Positions 1 to 8,322 of a stretch of DNA of 64,000 nucleotides are shown here, piece by piece; the stretch's first letter is position 1; each line of letters opens with the position of its first letter. Source of the stretch: Gehongia tenuis (GTDB lineage: Bacteria; Bacillota; Clostridia; Christensenellales; NSJ-53); NCBI RefSeq assembly GCF_014384795.1, contig NZ_JACRSR010000001.1, positions 1,054,001 to 1,118,000 on the forward strand. Reading direction: 5' to 3'. The position numbers and the translations under genes are program-made. The notes beneath the pieces are model-generated. The model was not told where the DNA came from and did not search any database. It saw nothing but the letters and a program-made list of their open reading frames with translations.

Positions 1-91
1 TGCACCCGAATCCTTTCACCTTCTCCGTCGTTTGAGAATCGCTCACCGTAGCAATGTGAACGTCGTGACTTCCGCATCTTGGGCATACCAT
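1..91 (-). CDS. Zinc-ribbon protein, N-terminal fragment (cut by window edge)
   Basis: An ATG at 91 opens a frame that runs off the left edge, giving 30 readable residues starting MVCPRCGSHDV and ending in another Cys. The CxxC pair close to the N-terminus is the first half of a zinc ribbon, and a further Cys near residue 30 could belong to the second half. A G-run lies about 7 nt upstream of the ATG. The gene follows folC on the same strand, 13 nt after its stop, so it may be cotranscribed. In clostridia such short CPxCG proteins often carry a membrane segment after the ribbon, which cannot be seen here. Function unknown. Confidence 0.55.
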   Translation of the reverse strand, partial: MVCPRCGSHDVHIATVSDSQTTEKVKGFGC

Positions 92-104
92 CAAAGGGCC
101 CCCC

Positions 105-1394
105 TTATTCTTTATTCTCCCGAATCAAAGTTCGTGCCTGGCCCACAAGGTAGAGGGAACCACACACGACGATGGGGCCGTCCCCAGCCAGTTCCCCGGC
201 CTTCTTCAAAGCGGCCTCAACATTCTTTTCGGCAAAAGCCTCCACGCCCTCCTCCGAAAACAGCTTCGCCAGCGCCTCCGGTTCAAGGCCCCTGCCCTCC
301 TCCGGGCAGACACAAACGGCCTGATCCGCCAAAGATGCAAATATTTTCACCATTGCAGCGTAATCCTTGGAGCTAAGGATACCGCATACCAGCACAGGTT
401 TCTTCTGTAGCCAGTCCCCAAGGTTTCCGGCCAGTGCTTCCGCGCCTTGGGGGTTGTGGGCGCCGTCCAAGAGGATTCGCCCCAGCCACTCCATCCGGCC
501 CGGCCACCGGGCGGCCTTGAGTCCCTTATGGATCATCAGGGTAGCCATCGGAAAGCCCGCCTGAGCTGTCTGCTCCAAAGCCACGATGGCGGCGGCGGCG
601 TTGTAGGCCTGGTAATCCCCGGGAATCCCCAATTCCAGATTCAGGTAGCCCCCCTCATCCCCAAAGAAATCAAAGAGCACGCACCGGCAATCGCTGTGGA
701 AAATCTGAACATCATCCCTGCTGAAGGTGTAGAGGTTTGTATCCTTTTGACGACACATCTCCTCCACAACCCTTCGAACTTCATCGCAGGCAGGATAAAG
801 AACCACAGGAACGCCCCGCTTGATGATGCCCGCCTTGGCGGCGGCGATCTCCTTCAGGGTATTGCCCAGAATACGGGTATGATCCATGCCTATGCGGCCG
901 ATCACCGAAACCACCGGCGTCAATACATTGGTGGAATCGAACTGTCCGCCAAGACCCACCTCCACAATGGCAATATCCACGCCCGCATCGGCCATGATCA
1001 AAAAACCTGCCGCGGTGATGCGGTCAAAGGGCGTAGGCATGGGTGAGCCCGCCTTCAAAATTTTCCGTTCAGCCTCCCGCACCTGCTGTGCCGCATCGGC
1101 CAGGGTCTCATCGTCCACAGGCTGGCCGGCAACGCGGATGCGCTCGTTGAACTTTTCCAGATAGGGCGAGGTATAAAGCCCGACCTTGTATCCGCCAAGG
1201 CTCAGCGTCGTTGCCATATAGGCGGCGATGGACCCTTTTCCGTTGGTGCCCGCAACATGGATGCTGGCAAAACGGTAATGGGGGTTGCCCAGTTCCTTCA
1301 TCAAATTCTGCATGGCCAGAAGTCCCGTTTCCCGCCGGGTGGCGGGATCGGGAGCCGTGCTGTAAAAATAATCGATGGCTTCTCTCCCTGTCAT
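105..1394 (-). CDS. folC: Bifunctional folylpolyglutamate synthase / dihydrofolate synthase
   Basis: This 429-residue cytoplasmic Mur-ligase-family enzyme adds glutamate to tetrahydrofolates using ATP, and in many bacteria also makes dihydrofolate from dihydropteroate. The P-loop HVAGTNGKGS is at residues 46-55, followed by the family motif GLGGQFDSTN near 147 and a C-terminal ligase domain containing LLDGAHNPQG. Length is normal for the family. The ATG at 1394 has AGGAGG 8 nt upstream. It lies 30 nt downstream of valS on the same strand, the common valS-folC arrangement of Bacillota, so it is probably transcribed from the T-box promoter. Confidence 0.95.
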   Translation of the reverse strand: MTGREAIDYFYSTAPDPATRRETGLLAMQNLMKELGNPHYRFASIHVAGTNGKGSIAAYMATTLSLGGYKVGLYTSPYLEKFNERIRVAGQPVDDETLADAAQQVREAERKILKAGSPMPTPFDRITAAGFLIMADAGVDIAIVEVGLGGQFDSTNVLTPVVSVIGRIGMDHTRILGNTLKEIAAAKAGIIKRGVPVVLYPACDEVRRVVEEMCRQKDTNLYTFSRDDVQIFHSDCRCVLFDFFGDEGGYLNLELGIPGDYQAYNAAAAIVALEQTAQAGFPMATLMIHKGLKAARWPGRMEWLGRILLDGAHNPQGAEALAGNLGDWLQKKPVLVCGILSSKDYAAMVKIFASLADQAVCVCPEEGRGLEPEALAKLFSEEGVEAFAEKNVEAALKKAGELAGDGPIVVCGSLYLVGQARTLIRENKE

Positions 1395-1424
1395 GTTAAA
1401 CGCCTCCTACTCCACGAAAAGCGG

Positions 1425-4061
1425 TCAGTTCATGCGCTGAAGGTTTTCCATGCGCTCCCGCACCCGCTCGATCAGTTCCTCGTTCTTAGCCAGCTTTGCC
1501 CGCTCCTCTTCCACAAGTGCCGCCGGTGCCTTGGCCACAAAGCCAGGATTGTTTAGTTTGCCTTCCGCCCGTTTGATCTCCCCTTCAATGGTCTTCAGCT
1601 CCTTCGAAAGACGGGCGATCTCCTTTTGCTTATCCACCAGCTCCAGCAGCGGGATGTAGACCTCCGCCGCGGGCGCGATGGCGCACACCGCGTGCTCCGG
1701 AGCTTCATTCTTTGCCGCAATGTAGGTTGCTCCCGCACCGCCGGCCAGACGCAGCAGATAGGCCTGCGTGGCTTTCAGGCTTTTGGCGTCGCTTTGCTGG
1801 GGCAGCACAAAGAACTGAGCCCGCTTGGACGGGGGTACATTCATCTCCGAACGGAGGTTTCGTACCGAACGAATAACCTCCATGATGCTTTCCATGCTTG
1901 CCGCATCCTCGGGGAAACGCAGGGCCTCATTCACCTTTGGCCAAGCGGAGAGCATGAGGCTCTCCCCGCGCAGAGCGTCGTAGATGGTCTCCGTCAGGAA
2001 GGGCATGAAGGGATGAAGCAGCTTTAAAATCGTCTCGAGCACATACTTCAGGACCGAACGGGCGGTGTTCTTTGCCTTCTCGTCCTCGCCGTTCAGCCGG
2101 GACTTGGTAAGCTCAATGTACCAGTCGCAGAACTCGCTCCAGATGAAGTCATAGAGTTTCTGAGCGCAAAGGCCCACCTCATAGCGCTCCATGTTCTCGG
2201 TGATCTCTGCAACGGCCTCGCTCAACCGGGTCAAAATCCAGCGGTCGGCCAGGTCAAGGTCCTGAACCTCAAAGTCCGGGAGTTCGCCCTCGGGCAGATT
2301 CATCATAACGTATCGGGATGCGTTCCAAATCTTGTTGGCAAAGTTTCGGGCGGACTCCACCTTCTCCCAGTAGAAACGCATATCATTGCCGGGGGAGGTG
2401 CCGATCACCAGGGAAAAACGCAGCGCGTCGGCGCCATATTTTTCGATGACTTCCAACGGATCGATGCCGTTGCCGAGGGATTTGGACATCTTCCGGCCTT
2501 CCGAATCCCGAACGATGCCGTGGATAAGCACATCCTTAAAGGGGATCTCCCCCATATGCTCAATGCCAGAGAAGATCATTCGAGCCACCCAGAAGAAGAT
2601 GATATCGTAGGCCGTCACCAACACGGATGTGGGATAGAAATAGTCAAGCTCCGGCGTCTTATCCGGCCATCCCAAGGTGGAAAAGGGCCACAACGCGGAA
2701 CTGAACCAGGTATCCAGCACATCCTCGTCCTGATGCAGGCAGGTGTGGCCGCAAGCCGCACATTTTTCCGGCATTTCCTTGCCCACATGCACATGGCCGC
2801 AGGCCTCGCAGTAGTAAGCCGGAATCCGGTGGCCCCACCACAGCTGCCGAGAGATACACCAGTCGCGAATGTTCTCCATCCAATTATAATAGATCTTGGC
2901 AAAGCGTTCGGGCACGAAACGAATCCTGCCATCCCGCACAGCTTCGAGCGCAGGTTCGGCCAGCGGCTTCATTTTTACAAACCACTGCTTGGATAAAATG
3001 GGCTCCACGGCGCTCTTGCAGCGGTAGCAGGTGCCCACGTTGTGGGTGTGGTCCTCAATCTTCACCAAAAGACCCAGTTTCCGCATGTCGTTTACCAAAG
3101 CATCCCGGCATTCAAAGCGATCCATGCCCTCGTATTTGCCCGCCTTCTCATTCATCACGCCATGGTCGTCCATTACCCGAATCATGGGCAGACCATGCCT
3201 CAGGCCCACTTCAAAGTCATTGGGGTCGTGGGCGGGAGTGATCTTCACCGCACCGGTGCCAAATTCCCGGTCCACGTATTCGTCAGCCACCACCGGGATC
3301 TCCCGGCCGGTGAGGGGCAGAACCAAAGTCTTGCCGATAAGATGCCGGTAGCGCTCATCATCGGGATGTACCGCCACCGCCGTATCGCCCAGCAGGGTCT
3401 CCGGGCGGGTGGTGGCAATCACAATACCTTCGCCGCCGTCCGCCGCGGGATAGCGGAAATGCCAGAAGTGGGAATCCTGCTCCTCATATTCCACTTCCGC
3501 ATCGGAAAGAGCCGTCACGCAGTGGGGACACCAGTTGATGATCCGATCCCCCTGGTAGATGATGCCCTTGTTGTAGAGGTTGATAAAGACCTCCTGCACC
3601 GCTTTGGAGCATCCTTCGTCCATGGTGAAGCGTTCCCGCTCCCAGTCCAGGGATGCGCCCAGCTTTTTCAGCTGTTCGGTGATGCGGCCGCCGTATTGAT
3701 CCTTCCACGCCCAGGCCCGCTCAAGGAATCCGTCCCGGCCGGTATCGACCTTGGTCAGGCCTTCCTCGGCCATCTGCTGGACGATCTTGACCTCGGTTGC
3801 AATGGAAGCATGGTCCGTGCCCGGCATCCAAAGGGCGCTGTAACCCTGCATCCTTTTGGTTCGGATAAGGATGTCCTGAATGGTATCATCCAAGGCATGA
3901 CCCATATGGAGCTGACCTGTGATATTCGGCGGGGGAATCACGATGGTGAAGGGCTTTTTATGCGGGTCCACCTCCGCATGAAAAGCGCCCGATTTCTCCC
4001 ATTTTTCATACAGCGGACCTTCCACCGTTTTGGGATCGTACACCTTATCCATGATTTTCAT
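1425..4061 (-). CDS. valS: Valyl-tRNA synthetase
   Basis: This class I aminoacyl-tRNA synthetase of 878 residues charges tRNA-Val. The HIGH-type signature HMGH is at residues 52-55, the KMSKS loop ([10 protein letters not shown]) is near 520, and the editing domain lies between them. The last ~75 residues form the Lys/Glu-rich coiled-coil arm typical of ValRS. Zn-binding CxxC pairs occur in the middle ([16 protein letters not shown]). The ATG at 4061 is preceded by AGGAGG at 8 nt. The gene lies behind a small membrane-protein gene and a T-box leader, which indicates control by uncharged tRNA-Val. Length and motifs are all typical. Confidence 0.97.
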   Translation of the reverse strand: MKIMDKVYDPKTVEGPLYEKWEKSGAFHAEVDPHKKPFTIVIPPPNITGQLHMGHALDDTIQDILIRTKRMQGYSALWMPGTDHASIATEVKIVQQMAEEGLTKVDTGRDGFLERAWAWKDQYGGRITEQLKKLGASLDWERERFTMDEGCSKAVQEVFINLYNKGIIYQGDRIINWCPHCVTALSDAEVEYEEQDSHFWHFRYPAADGGEGIVIATTRPETLLGDTAVAVHPDDERYRHLIGKTLVLPLTGREIPVVADEYVDREFGTGAVKITPAHDPNDFEVGLRHGLPMIRVMDDHGVMNEKAGKYEGMDRFECRDALVNDMRKLGLLVKIEDHTHNVGTCYRCKSAVEPILSKQWFVKMKPLAEPALEAVRDGRIRFVPERFAKIYYNWMENIRDWCISRQLWWGHRIPAYYCEACGHVHVGKEMPEKCAACGHTCLHQDEDVLDTWFSSALWPFSTLGWPDKTPELDYFYPTSVLVTAYDIIFFWVARMIFSGIEHMGEIPFKDVLIHGIVRDSEGRKMSKSLGNGIDPLEVIEKYGADALRFSLVIGTSPGNDMRFYWEKVESARNFANKIWNASRYVMMNLPEGELPDFEVQDLDLADRWILTRLSEAVAEITENMERYEVGLCAQKLYDFIWSEFCDWYIELTKSRLNGEDEKAKNTARSVLKYVLETILKLLHPFMPFLTETIYDALRGESLMLSAWPKVNEALRFPEDAASMESIMEVIRSVRNLRSEMNVPPSKRAQFFVLPQQSDAKSLKATQAYLLRLAGGAGATYIAAKNEAPEHAVCAIAPAAEVYIPLLELVDKQKEIARLSKELKTIEGEIKRAEGKLNNPGFVAKAPAALVEEERAKLAKNEELIERVRERMENLQRMN

Positions 4062-4073
4062 CTTTCCAACCTC

Positions 4074-4274
4074 CTAAATAACTTCCATAATCATCAAGAA
4101 ACCAACAAGAGCAATGAGAATGCCCGCGCCCTTGACCCATAAACGCACCTTCTCCCGCTTCATCAGCGGCACCTTAAACACTTTATCCACAATCCATCTC
4201 GCGCCAAAGGTGACGATCGCACCCACAACAAACACCGCGATGGCGATGGGATCCGTCTGCGTAAGATTCTCCAA
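4074..4274 (-). CDS. Small two-helix membrane protein between T-box and valS
   Basis: A 66-residue protein with two hydrophobic segments (AIAVFVVGAIVTF and GILIALVGFLMIMEVI) separated by a basic stretch (KVFKVPLMKREKVRLWVKG). I chose the TTG at 4274 because AAAGGAG lies 7 nt upstream. The longer frame beginning at ATG 4310 would start inside the T-box terminator hairpin and has no ribosome site. The stop is 12 nt before the valS start, so the two genes share one transcript and T-box control. I do not recognise the family. Its position suggests a conserved but uncharacterised passenger of the valS operon. Confidence 0.6.
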   Translation of the reverse strand: MENLTQTDPIAIAVFVVGAIVTFGARWIVDKVFKVPLMKREKVRLWVKGAGILIALVGFLMIMEVI

Positions 4275-4294
4275 ATTCTTCACTCCTTTAAAAC

Positions 4295-4328
4295 AAAAAA
4301 GCCATTTCATCCAAAGGACGAAATGACT
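4295..4328 (-). terminator. T-box intrinsic terminator
   Basis: Reading the minus strand, the arms GGACGAAATGACT (4316-4328) and GCCATTTCATCC (4301-4312) pair around a 3-nt loop and are followed by a T-rich run (4291-4300). It sits directly after the T-box antiterminator sequence, as expected for premature termination when tRNA-Val is charged. Confidence 0.85.
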
Positions 4329-4533
4329 CGTGGTACCACCTTATTTCCCGGCTAACACCGGCTCATCTGGATAACGGGAACAACCCCGGCCAAAACTACT
4401 TTGTTCATCTTGGCAGCTTGGAAGCGACCTTCCCTCGAACATTGCCCGAAAACCCTTTCAGCCGGTGAGGTTTTCTCTCTTGGGGTTGCCCTCGGTACTC
4501 CTCTTCCGCAACGCGAAATATGCAGTTTTTATT
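4295..4533 (-). promoter_or_regulatory. T-box riboswitch leader of the valS operon
   Basis: The minus strand carries the T-box antiterminator core AAGGTGGTACCACG (4329-4342), followed by a strong terminator hairpin. Upstream is a roughly 190-nt stem I region with a purine-rich GAGAGA element. A GTC triplet at 4426-4428, placed after the presumed apical loop, is a plausible valine specifier codon. Binding of uncharged tRNA-Val would stabilise the antiterminator and allow transcription of the small membrane gene, valS and folC. The T-box core is certain by eye; the specifier assignment is inferred. Confidence 0.88.
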
Positions 4534-4562
4534 ATCATAGCGAAGGAAGGGCCGATTGTCAA
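4534..4562 (-). promoter_or_regulatory. Sigma-A promoter of the valS T-box operon
   Basis: On the minus strand TTGACA (4557-4562) is followed after 17 bp by TATGAT (4534-4539). The -35 box overlaps the pgsA stop codon, so the operon has its own start right at the end of pgsA. Confidence 0.8.
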
Positions 4563-5128
4563 TCGGAATCTTCCAAAACTTCGCCGTCCTCCTCATGGCC
4601 CTTGCGCAGCACATTCCTCACACCATACTGAACCATGGATACGATGGACATGCCCACCGCAATGTACAGCACAATCTGGTCCCAGGGTGCAACCCACTGA
4701 TGGAGAAAGAGCAGCACCACCGCAACCGTAAAGGCGAAGGTCCCCAGCTTGCCAAAAATATTGGCATAAACCACAACCTTTCGAGTCTTCAAAAGACAGA
4801 AGGCTCCCACGATCATGGCCAGCTCCTTGCCCAGAACCAGGCAGAAAATCCACACCGGAATGACCCCTTGAATCAGAAAGCAGGTGAGCACCGTCAAGAG
4901 CATCAGCTTGTCCGCCAGGGGATCAAGAAGCTTACCCCATGGGGTGATTAAATCATACTTCCTTGCGATGTAGCCATCCAGCAGATCGGTGGCGCCGGCC
5001 GTCAAAAAACAGACGAGCGCCCCCACCATCTGGTGGGTAACAAAAAAGTAAATCACTACGGCTACCAGAGCAAGCCGGGCCAGGGTCAGTACATTGGGCA
5101 CGTTCCAAAATTTTGTTTTGGCCTTCAT
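4559..5128 (-). CDS. pgsA: CDP-diacylglycerol-glycerol-3-phosphate 3-phosphatidyltransferase
   Basis: This 189-residue integral membrane enzyme makes phosphatidylglycerophosphate from CDP-diacylglycerol and glycerol 3-phosphate. The CDP-alcohol phosphatidyltransferase signature is complete: D48, D51-G52, A55-R56, G65, D69 and D73. Four to five hydrophobic segments follow the usual pattern, with an acidic C-terminal tail. The ATG at 5128 has GGGAGGG 5 nt upstream. The next promoter (valS T-box) starts at its stop codon. Cardiolipin synthases of the same superfamily are the main alternative, but the size and short N-terminus fit PgsA. Confidence 0.9.
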   Translation of the reverse strand: MKAKTKFWNVPNVLTLARLALVAVVIYFFVTHQMVGALVCFLTAGATDLLDGYIARKYDLITPWGKLLDPLADKLMLLTVLTCFLIQGVIPVWIFCLVLGKELAMIVGAFCLLKTRKVVVYANIFGKLGTFAFTVAVVLLFLHQWVAPWDQIVLYIAVGMSIVSMVQYGVRNVLRKGHEEDGEVLEDSD

Positions 5129-5161
5129 ACCAACCCTCCCCTCTCTTTTTTAAAAATTCAT

Positions 5162-5192
5162 AAAACAAAACGCGTCCACGATCGCGGACGCG
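5162..5192 (-). terminator. Terminator of the tRNA-Thr/tRNA-Pro unit
   Basis: On the minus strand CGCGTCC (5186-5192) pairs with GGACGCG (5171-5177), followed by TTTTGTTTTA. It lies 24 nt past the encoded CCA end of tRNA-Pro. Confidence 0.75.
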
Positions 5193-5216
5193 ATTGCCCG
5201 CGGGGCATATCCCCGC

Positions 5217-5293
5217 TGGTCGAGGTGACAGGATTTGAACCTGCGGCCTTTTGGTCCCGAACCAAACGCGCTACCAAACTGCGCTACACCTCG
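5217..5293 (-). tRNA. tRNA-Pro (anticodon CGG)
   Basis: A 77-nt cloverleaf on the minus strand. The acceptor arm CGAGGTG pairs with CACCTCG, the anticodon loop is TTCGGGA within a TTTGG/CCAAA stem, the T-arm carries GGTTCAAATCC, and the 3' ACCA is encoded. The anticodon CGG reads CCG proline codons. Confidence 0.95.
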
Positions 5294-5296
5294 GTA

Positions 5297-5372
5297 TGGA
5301 GCCAATAAAGGGACTCGAACCCTTGACCTGCGGTTTACGAAACCGCTGCTCTACCAGCTGAGCTATATTGGC
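5297..5372 (-). tRNA. tRNA-Thr (anticodon CGT)
   Basis: A 76-nt cloverleaf on the minus strand. The acceptor arm GCCAATA pairs with TATTGGC, the anticodon stem GCGGT/ACCGC holds the loop TTCGTAA, the T-arm carries GGTTCGAGTCC, and the CCA end is encoded. The anticodon CGT reads ACG. Only 3 nt separate it from tRNA-Pro, so the two are cotranscribed. Confidence 0.95.
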
Positions 5373-5406
5373 ACCTCTTTTGGGCAAAAGACGCCCGACA
5401 GATCGG

Positions 5407-5435
5407 ATTATAGCACGAAAAAAGACGGCTGTCAA
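5407..5435 (-). promoter_or_regulatory. Consensus sigma-A promoter of the tRNA unit
   Basis: A perfect TTGACA (5430-5435), 17-bp spacer and TATAAT (5407-5412) on the minus strand, 35 nt upstream of tRNA-Thr. This suits a highly expressed stable-RNA unit. Confidence 0.9.
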
Positions 5436-5537
5436 AATTTAAATGAACAAAATGTAGAGGAATTACCCCACTTTTTTCACCACTTTTCCCCTTCCGCCAT
5501 AGTATGGAGCATAATCATCAAAAAGGAGGGGCGTTTG

Positions 5538-6533
5538 ATGCGCTATAAACGACTGCTATCCGTGATCATGATCGTAGGACTGATGGGACTATTCGTACTC
5601 AGTGGCTGTGGTGAACAAAAATTGACCACCCTGAAGGTCAATGAGGTCACCCATTCGGTGTTCTATGCACCCCAGTACGCCGCAATGAATCTTGGGTTCT
5701 TTGAGGAAGAGGGGCTGAACATCGAACTGACGAACGGAGGCGGCGCCGACAAATCCATGACCGCGGTGCTGTCCGGAGAAGCGGACATTGGCCTTATGGG
5801 CCCGGAAGCCGCAATCTACGTTTACAACGAGGGTAAGGAGGATCATCCCGTGATCGTGGGCCAGGTCACCAAGCGTGACGGTTCATTCATCGTGGGCCGC
5901 GAGGCTGACGAGGATTTCGATTGGGAGAGCCTCCGGGGCAAGACCATCATCGGCGGCCGCAAAGGCGGCATCCCCGAAATGACCCTGGAATACGTTTTGA
6001 AGAGCAAGGGCCTCAATCCCGGCGAAGACGTGGAAGTCCTGACCAACATCCAGTTTGATCTGACGGCCGGCGCCTTCACCGGTGGCACGGGCGACTATGC
6101 AACCTTGTTTGAGCCTGTGGCCTCCACGTTGGAATCCGAGGGCAAAGCTTATGTGGTCGCCGCCGTGGGCGAAGCCTCCGGCGAGGTCCCTTACACCGCC
6201 TACATGGCCAAAAAGAGCTATGTTGAGAAAAACAGCGACACCGTGGAGCGGTTCCTCCGTGCACTGGCCCGCGGCCAGGAATGGGTGAACAGCCATACGC
6301 CCGAGGAAATTGCCGAGGCCATCGCGCCGTCCTTTGCCGACGCCGATCTTGACATCCTCGCTTCCGTAGCTCAGCGCTACAAAGATACCGATGCCTGGAT
6401 GACCACGCCGGTGATGACGGAGGATTCCTTCACCCGCCTGCAGGACATCATGGAAAGTGCGGGCGAGCTGGATCAGCGGGTTCCCTTTGATCAGTTGATT
6501 GACAACTCCTATGCTGAAAAAGCTTTGAAATAG
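5538..6533 (+). CDS. ABC transporter substrate-binding lipoprotein, NitT/TauT (NMT1/THI5-like)
   Basis: This 331-residue exported binding protein begins with a lipoprotein signal (MRYKRLLSVIMIVG, lipobox LSGC with Cys near residue 24). The mature part has the NMT1/SsuA-like pattern: YAPQYAAMNLGFFEEEGL near the start, GEADIGLMGPE, and GGRKGGIPEMTLEYVL, a hinge region common in this family. The ATG at 5538 has AAAGGAGGGG upstream; a longer in-frame extension through the tRNA genes is not real. It pairs with the ATPase and permease downstream, but a terminator-like hairpin intervenes. The family imports sulfonates, nitrate, thiamine precursors or riboflavin-like compounds; the ligand here is not evident. 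Confidence 0.85.
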   Translation: MRYKRLLSVIMIVGLMGLFVLSGCGEQKLTTLKVNEVTHSVFYAPQYAAMNLGFFEEEGLNIELTNGGGADKSMTAVLSGEADIGLMGPEAAIYVYNEGKEDHPVIVGQVTKRDGSFIVGREADEDFDWESLRGKTIIGGRKGGIPEMTLEYVLKSKGLNPGEDVEVLTNIQFDLTAGAFTGGTGDYATLFEPVASTLESEGKAYVVAAVGEASGEVPYTAYMAKKSYVEKNSDTVERFLRALARGQEWVNSHTPEEIAEAIAPSFADADLDILASVAQRYKDTDAWMTTPVMTEDSFTRLQDIMESAGELDQRVPFDQLIDNSYAEKALK

Positions 6534-6550
6534 ACTCAAACCTCCTCCTG

Positions 6551-6582
6551 AGGGGCGGCAGCAGCCGCCCCTTTCTTTTTTG
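6551..6582 (+). terminator. Intergenic terminator between binding protein and ATPase genes
   Basis: GGGGCGGC (6552-6559) and GCCGCCCC (6564-6571) form a GC-rich stem with a 4-nt loop, followed by TTTCTTTTTT. It probably lets the binding protein be made in excess over the membrane components. Confidence 0.75.
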
Positions 6583-6672
6583 CGGCGCCGCTTCACCGCC
6601 CGGCTTTCATCTGAATAGTATGTTGTATGGGCCGCCAAACGGCCTGAAACTCTTGATAAGGAGGCTATCGGC

Positions 6673-7449
6673 ATGCACGAAAAACCTCTGGTTGAATTCC
6701 AGAATATTTCGATGATATATCATACATTGAGCGGTGAGACCCATGCCGTGGACCGGGTCTCCTTCGATGTTCATGACGGCGAATTTGTGAGCATCGTAGG
6801 ACCTTCCGGCTGCGGCAAAAGCACGCTTTTATCCATGGCCGCGGGGCTTCTAAAACCCTCCAACGGATCGGTGAAGGTGCTGGGCCGTGAGGTGGAATGC
6901 CCCACGTCCGATGTGGGCTATATGCTGCAGAAGGATCATCTGTTTGGGTGGCGCACCATTCGGCAGAACGTTCTTTTAGGTCTGGAGGTCCAAAAGAAAC
7001 TGACGCCGGAGAACATCGATAAGGCGGAACGATTGCTGGATACTTACGGTTTAGCAGAATTTGCGGACCACTATCCCCACCAGCTTTCCGGCGGTATGCG
7101 CCAGCGGGTGGCGCTCATCCGCACCTTGGCCATCAATCCTTCCATTCTGCTTCTTGATGAAGCCTTCTCCGCCCTTGATTACCAGACCCGCCTGGCCGTG
7201 TCCGACGAGATCAGCGGCATCATCCGCAATGAGAAAAAGACTGCCGTACTGGTCACCCACGACATCTCCGAAGCTATTTCCATGGCCGATCGGGTGGTGG
7301 TCTTGAGCAAGCGTCCCGCACGGCTCAAGGAGATCTACGACATCCGTCTGACCGCTTCCAGCGAAAGCCCCATCGAGCGGCGGAAGGCCCCGGAGTTCAA
7401 GGAGTACTTCAATCAAATATGGAAGGAGCTGGACGTTCATGTCGCTTAA
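6673..7449 (+). CDS. ABC transporter ATP-binding protein, NitT/TauT type
   Basis: This 258-residue nucleotide-binding subunit has Walker A GPSGCGKST at residues 43-51, a Q-loop at MLQKD, the signature LSGGMRQR near 138, Walker B LLLDEAFSALD near 160 and the switch His in VTHDISEA. It resembles SsuB/TauB ATPases. The ATG at 6673 has AAGGAGG 8 nt upstream. It overlaps the permease gene by 11 bp, indicating coupled translation. Together with the binding protein it makes a complete importer. Confidence 0.92.
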   Translation: MHEKPLVEFQNISMIYHTLSGETHAVDRVSFDVHDGEFVSIVGPSGCGKSTLLSMAAGLLKPSNGSVKVLGREVECPTSDVGYMLQKDHLFGWRTIRQNVLLGLEVQKKLTPENIDKAERLLDTYGLAEFADHYPHQLSGGMRQRVALIRTLAINPSILLLDEAFSALDYQTRLAVSDEISGIIRNEKKTAVLVTHDISEAISMADRVVVLSKRPARLKEIYDIRLTASSESPIERRKAPEFKEYFNQIWKELDVHVA

Positions 7450-8266
7450 TCCAGCCTTAGAGAAAAAGGCCTACAGCAAGGAGCACCAGGCATTTTTGAA
7501 CGGCGTGCTCCGCAGAAAACGCTTGATTTCCGTAGCCCGCTGGGGCATTCTTATCGCCCTCTTGGCCCTTTGGGAGCTTGCGGCGAGCCTCAATTGGATC
7601 GACCCTTTCATCATCAGCTCCCCTTCCCGAATTCTGGGAACGCTGCAAAGCCTGTGGAGCGAGGGAACGCTGCTTACCCACATTGGCATCACGCTGTATG
7701 AGACCATTGTGGGCTTTGTGCTGGGCACGGTCCTTGGGCTCGGGCTCGCCATCGCCCTTTGGTGGTCGGACACCCTGAGCCGGATTTTGGACCCCTATCT
7801 CGTGGTCCTGAACAGCCTGCCCAAGATCGCCCTCGGGCCTATCCTCATCGTTTGGATCGGTGCGGGAACCTCCGCCATCATCACCATGACTCTGCTCATC
7901 TCCCTCATCGTGACGGTCATGGGTATGCTGAACGGCTTTCTTGAGGTCAGCAAGGAAAAGGTACTGCTGCTCAAAACCTTTGGCGCCACCAAGTACCAGA
8001 TTCTCCGCAAGGTGATTCTGCCCGCCAGCGTCCCCTCCCTCATATCCTCGCTCAAGATCAACATCGGCATGTCCTGGGTGGGCGTAATCGTGGGCGAATA
8101 CCTGGTTTCCAAGGCCGGCCTTGGCTACCTCATCGTTTATGGCAGCCAGGTATTCAAGCTGGATCTTGTGATGACCAGCATTGTCATTCTCTCCATTGCC
8201 GCAGCACTCATGTACGAGGGCATCGCCCTTTTGGAGCGGCATGTCATCAAGCAGGGCAAATTGTAA
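7439..8266 (+). CDS. ABC transporter permease, NitT/TauT (SsuC-like)
   Basis: This 275-residue inner-membrane protein has about six hydrophobic segments starting at LISVARWGILIALLALWELA. The cytoplasmic coupling motif of BPD permeases is seen in KVLLLKTFGATKYQILRKVILPASVPSL (EAA-like loop, near residues 180-205). It starts inside the ATPase gene, with GGAG about 10 nt upstream of the ATG. A strong hairpin terminator follows 18 nt after the stop. The substrate is unknown, as for the binding protein. Confidence 0.9.
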   Translation: MSLNPALEKKAYSKEHQAFLNGVLRRKRLISVARWGILIALLALWELAASLNWIDPFIISSPSRILGTLQSLWSEGTLLTHIGITLYETIVGFVLGTVLGLGLAIALWWSDTLSRILDPYLVVLNSLPKIALGPILIVWIGAGTSAIITMTLLISLIVTVMGMLNGFLEVSKEKVLLLKTFGATKYQILRKVILPASVPSLISSLKINIGMSWVGVIVGEYLVSKAGLGYLIVYGSQVFKLDLVMTSIVILSIAAALMYEGIALLERHVIKQGKL

Positions 8267-8283
8267 TCCCACAATAAATAAAT

Positions 8284-8316
8284 AAGGGACACTTCAAAAA
8301 GAAGTGTCCCTTTTTA
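8284..8316. terminator. Bidirectional terminator between the permease and the DUF362 gene
   Basis: AAGGGACACTT (8284-8294) pairs with AAGTGTCCCTT (8302-8312), with a T-run on the plus side and an A-run before it. It serves the convergent transporter and DUF362 genes. The stem core AGGGACACTT recurs in the terminator at 53287. Confidence 0.88.
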
Positions 8317-8322
8317 ACTTTG

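Noticed and set aside
3042-4142. 366-codon frame antisense to valS
   Set aside because: Shadow of ValRS; no start signals or domain.
4405-4614. 69-codon minus frame in the T-box leader
   Set aside because: It runs through the structured leader and promoter and has no ribosome site.
5235-5537. Upstream extension of the binding-protein frame
   Set aside because: It would translate both tRNA genes and their promoter; the lipoprotein signal begins at 5538 with a strong ribosome site.
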